From: an uncultured Bacteroidota bacterium
GTDB taxonomy: Bacteria; Bacteroidota; Bacteroidia; Bacteroidales; P3
Reading direction: 5' to 3'
Assembly (NCBI GenBank): GCA_900545215.1
Contig: UQXW01000024.1
Span: 1-32,273, forward strand
DNA length: 32,273 nt
This document shows, piece by piece, positions 16,313 to 22,980 of this stretch. Numbering within the stretch: position 1 is the first letter of the stretch; each line of letters starts with the position of its first letter. Position numbers and translations under genes: made by a program. The notes beneath the pieces are model-generated. The model was not told where the DNA came from. It did not search any database and saw only the letters and a list, made by a program, of their open reading frames with translations.

Positions 16313-17173
16313 TTATCCGTTCTTTTGCAGCTTGATGGCAGCGACGTAGGTGAGCAGTACGATGTTCATGAGAAGTGCATAGATGATTGCAGGGACTGCC
16401 ATGCGGGCATCGTCGAACACGAATGGGCTTGCCGAGAGTGCAATGGCTTGTGCGGCGTTTTGCATGCCGATTTCTATGATGATGGTTCGCTTTTCGTTTT
16501 TCCGTAATTTGAAAAGGCGGGCAAGCAAGGCTCCGACGCTCATGCAGATAAGCAGAAGACAAAGCACGGCTACGCCCAAGCGTCCTATGTTATCCCTTAT
16601 GGCGGCAAATTCCTGAACGAAGAATATGGCGGCAAGGAGTATCAGGCATGGGAATGCCGCTTTGGATAGCACTTTCTCCGTTTTCGCTGCGATGCGTGGG
16701 GCATGCCGGCGGGTCAATATGCCTGCCGATACGGGCAGAAGCATGGTGAAGAAATTTTGTACAAGCAGTTTGCCGACGGGTAGTCGGATGCTTTCGCCGG
16801 AAGCAAGTGCGGTGCTGTCGAGTTGTGCTTTCATGATGAGCGGCAGGGTGAAGAGTGTTATGATACTGCTCAAAGCCGTGAGCGATACCGAAAGTGCCAC
16901 ATCGCCTTTTGCCAACATCGAAAAGACATTGCTCGAACTTCCTCCCGGGCAGCAGGCTATCAGGACAAAGCCCACAACCATGACGGGCGGAAGAGAAAAC
17001 ACCTTCGTCAGCAGCACTGCAACCAAGGGCAACAGCACCAACTGTCCGACCAAACCGACAATCACCGCTTTGGGTCTTTGCAAGAGAAGGAGGAAATCCT
17101 TGCCCTGTAAGCCCAAACCCAAGTCGAACATCAATAAGGTAAGTATCGGCAGTACTATAAATACCGAAGACAT
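16313..17173 (-). CDS. Bile acid:sodium symporter (BASS) family transporter
   Basis: 286 residues with eight to ten hydrophobic helices. The diagnostic BASS block ACCPGGSSSNVFSMLAKGDVALSVSLTALSS (about residues 73-104) crosses the discontinuous helix that forms the sodium and substrate site. The second half contains EIGMQNAAQAIALS, the counterpart motif. Such proteins are inner-membrane sodium-coupled importers of organic acids; the substrate is not predictable here. It is 36 nt downstream of the 2-hydroxyacid dehydrogenase gene in the same direction, so uptake of an organic acid handled by that enzyme is a reasonable guess. Confidence 0.88.
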   Translation of the reverse strand: MSSVFIVLPILTLLMFDLGLGLQGKDFLLLLQRPKAVIVGLVGQLVLLPLVAVLLTKVFSLPPVMVVGFVLIACCPGGSSSNVFSMLAKGDVALSVSLTALSSIITLFTLPLIMKAQLDSTALASGESIRLPVGKLLVQNFFTMLLPVSAGILTRRHAPRIAAKTEKVLSKAAFPCLILLAAIFFVQEFAAIRDNIGRLGVAVLCLLLICMSVGALLARLFKLRKNEKRTIIIEIGMQNAAQAIALSASPFVFDDARMAVPAIIYALLMNIVLLTYVAAIKLQKNG

Positions 17174-17209
17174 ATCTTTTCTGCTTATGAAACCAATCGT
17201 CTCAGTCTT

Positions 17210-18151
17210 CTATCGGGCTGTGTTCTCCAAGTAGCGGTTCAGGTTATCGATTATTATATCTATTCTGGCATCGAAACTCTCTCTTGTTGCGTATGCCACG
17301 TGCGGAAGCAGCAGTGTGTTCTTCGCCGACAGTAAAGGATGATCTGCTTTCAAAGGAGGCTCCGTTTCATATACGTCCGTCGCTGCTCCGGCTATCTTTT
17401 CCTCGTTCAGCATCTCGGCAAGAGCCGCATTATCCATCACTCCGCCGCGTGCGGTGTTCACCACGATGGCTGTCGGTTTGCAAAGCGACAACATATCGCG
17501 GTTTATCATATTATGCGTTTGGTCTGTCAGCGGAGTATGAAGGGAAATAATGTCTGAGTGTCGCATTAAATCTTCAAGGCTTGTGTATTCCATTCCCATC
17601 TCTGCCGCTTCCTTGCGTTGCGAACGGGAGTATGCCAAGAGACGGCAACCGAAAGCCTTCAATATCCCTGCCGTTTTCAAACCTATCGCCCCCGTTCCGA
17701 CAATGCCGACCGTCTTTCCGTGCAATTCTCTGCCCAGAATATTGTTACGGGTCGAAAGATTGCGTGTTGCACCATCGAAAGGCGTTATCTTGCGATACAA
17801 ATCCAACATCATGCCCACAGCCAATTCCGCCACCGCCTGCGTGGCATAACCCGCTGCAGTCCTAACCTCTATGCCTCTTTCGCCGCAATACTTCATGTCT
17901 ATATGATCCAAACCGGTGAAAGCAACGTTCAGGAATTTCAAAGCGGGGCATTGCTCCAACATCTCCTTCCTTAACCTGATATTGGAAACAATAACGATGT
18001 CGGCATCTTTCATTCTATCGACCAACACCGCCTCTTGCTCGTCCCTGTCCGGAAACACGACGAACTCATGCCCCTTTGCGGCATATATCTTTGCCAATTC
18101 ATCAGCCTTTTCTCTGCTTATGCCGATTGGCTCCACTGCAACTATCTTCAT
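17210..18151 (-). CDS. D-isomer-specific 2-hydroxyacid dehydrogenase
   Basis: 313 residues from MKIVAVEPIGISREKADEL; twelve upstream in-frame codons are not family-like. The NAD-binding GxGxxG lies in GKTVGIVGTGAIGLKTAGIL, and the catalytic triad is readable: Arg in NTARGG, Glu in YETEPP, His in LLPHVAYAT. It reduces a 2-oxoacid (glycerate, lactate or similar) with NADH. The substrate range of this family cannot be fixed by eye. A -7 box TACCTTTG lies 84 nt upstream, and a BASS transporter follows in the same unit. Confidence 0.9.
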   Translation of the reverse strand: MKIVAVEPIGISREKADELAKIYAAKGHEFVVFPDRDEQEAVLVDRMKDADIVIVSNIRLRKEMLEQCPALKFLNVAFTGLDHIDMKYCGERGIEVRTAAGYATQAVAELAVGMMLDLYRKITPFDGATRNLSTRNNILGRELHGKTVGIVGTGAIGLKTAGILKAFGCRLLAYSRSQRKEAAEMGMEYTSLEDLMRHSDIISLHTPLTDQTHNMINRDMLSLCKPTAIVVNTARGGVMDNAALAEMLNEEKIAGAATDVYETEPPLKADHPLLSAKNTLLLPHVAYATRESFDARIDIIIDNLNRYLENTAR

Positions 18152-18234
18152 AAATCTATTTTCTGAAAAATCATCTCCGCTTTCCATATAAAACCACGCA
18201 GAAACGGGCGAAAGCAGTCCCGTTTATGCGAAAG

Positions 18235-18242
18235 CAAAGGTA
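18235..18242 (-). promoter_or_regulatory. -7 box of the dehydrogenase-transporter unit
   Basis: Reads TACCTTTG on the minus strand, 84 nt before the dehydrogenase start; the -33 box is not clear. Confidence 0.45.
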
Positions 18243-18384
18243 CGAAACAATTTCGGAAGCCGTGGCAATGATGCTGCCGGAAAACGATTTTGCCGACTAC
18301 ATACCTACATAAAACCGATGAAATCAAAGATTTCCCATACGGAAAGCGGCAATAACGCAGGGCTTCTCCAAAAGGACGCGAACA

Positions 18385-18437
18385 AAACGCCGTTTCGGCA
18401 AAATAAAACGGCGAAAGAATTTTTTCTTTCGCCGTTT
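18385..18437 (+). repeat. 53-bp intergenic repeat, copy C
   Basis: Most symmetrical copy. The right part reads AAACGGCGAAAGAA, a T6 run, CTTTCGCCGTTT, forming a near-perfect hairpin. It matches copy B at 47 of 53 and copy A at 44 of 53 positions without gaps. It lies between two divergent genes, so it cannot be only a terminator of either. Confidence 0.88.
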
Positions 18438-18597
18438 GAGTGCGAATGAATCGGCGATTCGTTTCGTCGTATCCGAAAAATGGGGTGGGGAAGGGGTGTT
18501 CCGGACTGACAAGTTGTCATATTGTCGGTTTTGGAACGGCTTTTGCCTTGGTGAAAGTGGAATTGTTTGATTTGAAGAGTAACAATAAATAAGATAT

Positions 18598-20493
18598 ATG
18601 AAAGGTTCGATAAATGTAAAGACTGAGAACATTTTTCCGGTCATCAAGAAGTTTCTTTATTCCGACCATGAGATTTTTCTAAGGGAGATTGTCTCCAACG
18701 CAGTCGATGCTACACAGAAATTGAAGACCTTGGCTGCTTTGGGAGAGTTCAAAGGAGAGTTTGGAGATTGCACGATAGATGTGAAGATTGACGAGAAAGC
18801 GAAGACGCTTACGGTAATCGACCGCGGTATCGGTATGAGCGAGGAAGAGGTGGAGAAGTACATAACTCAGATTGCTTTTTCCGGTGCCGAAGAGTTCGTC
18901 GAAAAATACAAAGGTAAGAGCGAATTGGAGGCGAACGGCTTGATCGGTCATTTCGGATTGGGCTTTTTCTCCGCTTTCATGGTGTCCGACTTGGTCGAGA
19001 TAAGAACGAAATCGTATAAGGATGTGCCTGCGGTTCATTGGACTTGCGACGGCAGCACGGAATACAACATCGAGCAATGCGACAAGGCAGACAGGGGTAC
19101 GGAAATCATAATGCACATCGACGAGGCTTCGAGCGAGTTCTTGCAAGAACATAGAATTTTGGAGCTTTTGAACAAATATTGCAAGTTCATGCCTGTTGCC
19201 ATTCGTTTCGGTGAGGAAAGCGTGTGGGAAGACAGCGAGACGGAAAAGGATAAGGACGGCAAGCCTAAACGCGTGGAGAAAAAGAAGGACAGAATCATAA
19301 ATGACACGAATCCTCTTTGGAAAAGGAAACCGGCTGATTTGAAAGACGAGGACTATAACGAGTTCTTCCATAAGTTATACCCCATGAACTTCGACGAGCC
19401 TTTGTTCCACATTCACTTGAACGTCGATTATCCGTTCAACCTCACCGGAGTATTGTATTTTCCGAAGGTAAGGAAGAACATAGACCCCAACAGGGATAAG
19501 ATACAACTTTATTGCAATCAGGTGTTCGTAACAGACAGCGTGGAGGGAGTGGTTCCCGAATACATGATGTTGCTGAGGGGTGTGTTGGATTCTCCGGATA
19601 TTCCGTTGAACGTGTCTCGTTCTTATTTGCAAGCGGACAGCAATGTGAAGAAAATCTCGTCTCACATTTCCAAGAAGGTTGCAGAGAAATTGGAACAAAT
19701 GTATAAGGAGGACAAAGAGGGCTTCTTGAAGAAATGGGACGACTTGTCCATTTTCATCAAATACGGAATGATAAGCGACGAGAAGTTCTATGACAGAATG
19801 TCAAAGGTTTGTCAGTTGAAGAATGTGGCGGGAGAATATTTCACTTTCGACGAATACAAGAAGAAAATCGAGAATCTGCAAACGGATAAGGACAAAAAAT
19901 TGGTCTTTCTTTATGCACAGAATACCGAGAACCAATATCCGTACATCCAAGCGGCAAAGGATAAGGGTTATGACGTGCTTTTGATGGACGGATTGCTCGA
20001 CAGTCATTTCATTCAGGCGTTGGAGCAGAAGTTTACCGATGCAAGGTTCGTCAGAATCGATGCCGACACCATAGAAAAGTTGATTCCGAAGGACGAAGTC
20101 ATTCCATGCAAGTTGAGCGAGGAGGAATGCAAGAAAGTGAAAGAGATGGTGGAGATGATTTTCGACAAGGATAAGTTCACCGTTCAAACGGAAAGCATGG
20201 AACAAACGGCTCAACCCTTCACCATAACCCAAAACGAGTTCATGAGAAGAATGAAAGAGATGAGCGAAATGGGTGGCGGCATGGCTTCTTTGTACGGAGA
20301 AATGCCGGAACATTACAACCTTGTCGTCAATACGAACCATGAAATCATTTCAAAGATATTGAACGAACAGGATCCGGAGAAGCGAGTCGGCATTCTCAAC
20401 CAATTGAAAGACCTTGCCCTTTTGCAGCAGGGGCTTTTGAAAGGAGAGGCTTTGGACAGCTTCATCAAACGCAGCGTTCGGATAATAGAGTGA
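18598..20493 (+). CDS. htpG: Molecular chaperone HtpG (Hsp90 family)
   Basis: 631 residues, full length for HtpG. The N terminus NIFPVIKKFLYSDHEIFLREIVSNAVDATQKL is the Bacteroidales form of the GHKL ATPase N-box. DRGIGMSEEEVEKYITQIAFSG and LIGHFGLGFFSAFMV (ATP lid) follow. The middle-domain catalytic arginine lies in LNVSRSYLQ. A C-terminal dimerisation domain is present. It is an ATP-dependent cytosolic chaperone, usually stress-induced; no recognisable heat-shock operator was seen upstream. Likely monocistronic, followed by a hairpin. Confidence 0.98.
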   Translation: MKGSINVKTENIFPVIKKFLYSDHEIFLREIVSNAVDATQKLKTLAALGEFKGEFGDCTIDVKIDEKAKTLTVIDRGIGMSEEEVEKYITQIAFSGAEEFVEKYKGKSELEANGLIGHFGLGFFSAFMVSDLVEIRTKSYKDVPAVHWTCDGSTEYNIEQCDKADRGTEIIMHIDEASSEFLQEHRILELLNKYCKFMPVAIRFGEESVWEDSETEKDKDGKPKRVEKKKDRIINDTNPLWKRKPADLKDEDYNEFFHKLYPMNFDEPLFHIHLNVDYPFNLTGVLYFPKVRKNIDPNRDKIQLYCNQVFVTDSVEGVVPEYMMLLRGVLDSPDIPLNVSRSYLQADSNVKKISSHISKKVAEKLEQMYKEDKEGFLKKWDDLSIFIKYGMISDEKFYDRMSKVCQLKNVAGEYFTFDEYKKKIENLQTDKDKKLVFLYAQNTENQYPYIQAAKDKGYDVLLMDGLLDSHFIQALEQKFTDARFVRIDADTIEKLIPKDEVIPCKLSEEECKKVKEMVEMIFDKDKFTVQTESMEQTAQPFTITQNEFMRRMKEMSEMGGGMASLYGEMPEHYNLVVNTNHEIISKILNEQDPEKRVGILNQLKDLALLQQGLLKGEALDSFIKRSVRIIE

Positions 20494-20518
20494 CGTTTTA
20501 TTAAAGTTTTACTTGGCG

Positions 20519-20580
20519 AAACCCGTTGTTTGCATTTTCTTTCCGACAAGAAAGATTTTGCGAATGCGGGTTTTGTTTTT
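20519..20580 (+). terminator. Probable htpG terminator, overlapping the ispE promoter
   Basis: AAACCCG (20519-20525) pairs with CGGGTTT (ending 20573), with an inner CTTTC/GAAAG stem, followed by a T-rich tract. The same T tract supplies the TTTG -33 box of the next promoter. Confidence 0.55.
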
Positions 20581-20602
20581 TAATCGGTTGTGCTTATCTT
20601 TG
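20572..20602 (+). promoter_or_regulatory. Promoter of ispE
   Basis: TTTG 20572-20575, exactly 19 nt, TATCTTTG 20595-20602: a full match to the Bacteroidota consensus, 71 nt before the ispE ATG. Confidence 0.7.
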
Positions 20603-20672
20603 CAAAAAGTTTTTTGTCGATGCGGAATGATTTTTCCGAGAAGCAAAATGCCGATAAAATTGATTATGTCTT

Positions 20673-21494
20673 ATGATATTTTTCCCGAATTGCAAAATAA
20701 ATATAGGATTGAGCATTGTCGGCAAACGCTCCGACGGCTACCATGACATAGAGTCGGTGTTCTATCCCGTGCCTTTGTGCGATGCTTTGGAAATCCGCCC
20801 TTCGCAGGACGGCAAAACGTATTTCAACATGTCCGGTTTGGAGATTGGAGAGTGCGAAACGGAGAACAATCTTTGCATGAAAGCCTTGCATTTGTTGCAA
20901 AAGGATTACCCGCAAATGGGAGAGGCGAACATACATTTGGATAAGGCCGTTCCGGCTTTTGCAGGCTTGGGAGGAGGCAGTGCGGACGCCGCTTACGTTC
21001 TGCGTTTGGCTGATATGGTGTTTTCTCTGGGACTTTCAAAGGAGGATTTGCACCGTTATGCAGGCATGCTCGGCTCGGATTGCATGTTTTTTCTTCAAGA
21101 CGAACCGATGTTCGTTTACGGGAGAGGGGAGAAGATGGAAAAAACAGAATTGTCTCTTGCGGGAAAACATATCGTTTTGTTGAAACCGGACATCAGAATA
21201 TCGACAGCCGAAGCCTATGAGGGCGTTTCTCCCAAGCCGTCGCACATCGATTACAGGGAAATGCCGCCTTTGAGCGAATGGAAGGACAAGGTGAAGAACG
21301 ATTTCGAGGATAGTTTGTTCCCGAAGTACCCCGTACTTGCGGAAACAAAGCAACTGTTGTATGAGAACGGAGCTTTGTATGCCTCGTTGTCGGGAAGCGG
21401 TGCAACGGTATATGGCATTTTTGAAAAAGAATGCGATTTGCAGAGACTAAAACGAAAGAATGATGCGTTTCTTTGGCAGGGAGTGTTGCGATAA
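20673..21494 (+). CDS. ispE: 4-diphosphocytidyl-2-C-methyl-D-erythritol kinase
   Basis: 273 residues, GHMP kinase of the MEP isoprenoid pathway. N-terminal CKINIGLSIVGKRSDGYHDIESVFYPV is the IspE signature, the ATP-binding loop is PAFAGLGGGSADAAYVLR, and the third GHMP motif is YASLSGSGATVYGIF. It phosphorylates the 2-hydroxyl of CDP-methylerythritol, ultimately feeding the isoprenoid chain used by MenA. It is followed 31 nt later by pepD, probably in one transcript. Confidence 0.95.
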   Translation: MIFFPNCKINIGLSIVGKRSDGYHDIESVFYPVPLCDALEIRPSQDGKTYFNMSGLEIGECETENNLCMKALHLLQKDYPQMGEANIHLDKAVPAFAGLGGGSADAAYVLRLADMVFSLGLSKEDLHRYAGMLGSDCMFFLQDEPMFVYGRGEKMEKTELSLAGKHIVLLKPDIRISTAEAYEGVSPKPSHIDYREMPPLSEWKDKVKNDFEDSLFPKYPVLAETKQLLYENGALYASLSGSGATVYGIFEKECDLQRLKRKNDAFLWQGVLR

Positions 21495-21525
21495 AGAGTA
21501 ATAAAGAATATAAAAACAAACAGCG

Positions 21526-22980
21526 ATGAGCGAATTATTGAATTTGGAACCAAAGGGTTTGTGGAAGCATTTCGACAAGATTTGTTCCATTCCTCACCCT
21601 TCAAAACATGAGGAAAAGATAGTTGCAGCCTTGGTGGAGTTTGCCAAAGCCAACAACATAGAGTACAAAGTCGATGAAACGGGTAACGTAATCATGCGTA
21701 AGCCTGCCTCGAAGGGTATGGAGAATCGCAAGGGCGTTATTCTTCAAGCCCATGTCGATATGGTACCTCAAAAGAATAATGATACAAAACACGATTTCGA
21801 GAAAGACCCTATACTGCCTCGCATAGACGGAGAGTGGGTTCGTGCAACCGGAACGACACTTGGAGCGGACAACGGCATAGGAGCGTCGGCTGCTTTGGCG
21901 GTATTGGAAGACAAGGAACTTGTTCACGGTCCTATCGAGGCGTTGTTCACCATCGATGAGGAGACAGGAATGACGGGAGCTTTCGGTTTGAAGGCGGGAG
22001 AGCTTAACGGCGACATTCTTTTGAACCTCGACTCGGAGACGGAGGGCGAATTATATGTCGGTTGTGCCGGAGGTGTCGATGCAACCATACGTTTCGACTT
22101 CAAGAAAGAGGCTATGCCGGCAGGTTATCAGGCTTTGACCCTGAGCGTAAAGGGAATGAAGGGCGGACACTCTGGCATGGATATAATACTCGGCAGAGGC
22201 AATGCCAACAAGACCTTGTTCCGTGTGCTTAAAGCATTGGAGAAATTCGATTGCAGGCTCGGTGAAATCAACGGTGGCAGTCTTCGCAACGCCATTCCGA
22301 GAGAAGCTTTCTGCACGATAGCCGTTCCCGCTGCCAAGGTGAGCGAAGCGAAAGCCGAGGTGAAGAACTTGGAAAGCATCGTGAAGAACGAACTTGCGGC
22401 CGTGGAACCTGATTTGACCATAAGCATTGAAGAAACGTCTTCTTGCAGCTTCTTGATCGACCAAGACACCGCAAGAAGAGTGATAAGAACCGTTTACGCA
22501 TGTCCGAACGGCATTTACAGAATGAGCGATTCGATGGAAAACCTTGTCGAGACTTCCTCCAACCTTGCCATTGTGAAGACTGAGGGCGAACAAATCGTCG
22601 CTTGTGCATTGTTGAGAAGCTCCGTCGATACGGCGAAAGCCGACTTTGCTGAAATGATGGCAAGCGTTGTCGAATTGGCAGGCGGAAAAATCGAGTTCAC
22701 CGGCGGTTATCCGGGTTGGAAACCGAACATGCACTCGCCTATATTGGAGACTATGACCGCTACATACAAGAAGTTGTTCGGCAGAACGCCGAAAGTGATG
22801 GCGATACACGCAGGATTGGAGTGCGGACTCTTGGGCGGAGTTTATAAAAACTGGGATATGATTTCCTTCGGTCCTACAATCAAGCACCCGCATTCTCCTG
22901 ATGAAAAAGTGAACATTAATTCGGTCAAATTGTTCTGGGATTATTTGACAGAGACATTGAAGAATGTTCCAACGAAGTAA
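21526..22980 (+). CDS. pepD: Aminoacyl-histidine dipeptidase (M20 family)
   Basis: 484 residues, the normal size for PepD. The metal-site segments of M20 are present: ILQAHVDMVPQKN (His-Asp), TTLGADNGIGASAALAVLE (bridging Asp), FTIDEETGMTGAFGL (catalytic Glu-Glu), LNLDSE, and a late AIHAGLECGLLG. A lid domain interrupts the catalytic domain between about residues 200 and 390. It hydrolyses Xaa-His dipeptides such as carnosine in the cytoplasm. The stop overlaps, on paper, the start of the following large gene, but a terminator hairpin begins 23 nt after the stop. Confidence 0.95.
   Translation: MSELLNLEPKGLWKHFDKICSIPHPSKHEEKIVAALVEFAKANNIEYKVDETGNVIMRKPASKGMENRKGVILQAHVDMVPQKNNDTKHDFEKDPILPRIDGEWVRATGTTLGADNGIGASAALAVLEDKELVHGPIEALFTIDEETGMTGAFGLKAGELNGDILLNLDSETEGELYVGCAGGVDATIRFDFKKEAMPAGYQALTLSVKGMKGGHSGMDIILGRGNANKTLFRVLKALEKFDCRLGEINGGSLRNAIPREAFCTIAVPAAKVSEAKAEVKNLESIVKNELAAVEPDLTISIEETSSCSFLIDQDTARRVIRTVYACPNGIYRMSDSMENLVETSSNLAIVKTEGEQIVACALLRSSVDTAKADFAEMMASVVELAGGKIEFTGGYPGWKPNMHSPILETMTATYKKLFGRTPKVMAIHAGLECGLLGGVYKNWDMISFGPTIKHPHSPDEKVNINSVKLFWDYLTETLKNVPTK

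Larger units (their letters stand above)
18152..18597. other. Divergent intergenic region with repeat copy C
   Basis: Apart from repeat C and the dehydrogenase -7 box there is a small 7-bp hairpin (AAACGGG 18202-18208 / CCCGTTT 18219-18225) in the leader of the dehydrogenase. A poor htpG promoter candidate lies around 18541-18570 (TTTG and TTGTTTG). No open frame with family character is seen. Confidence 0.6.
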
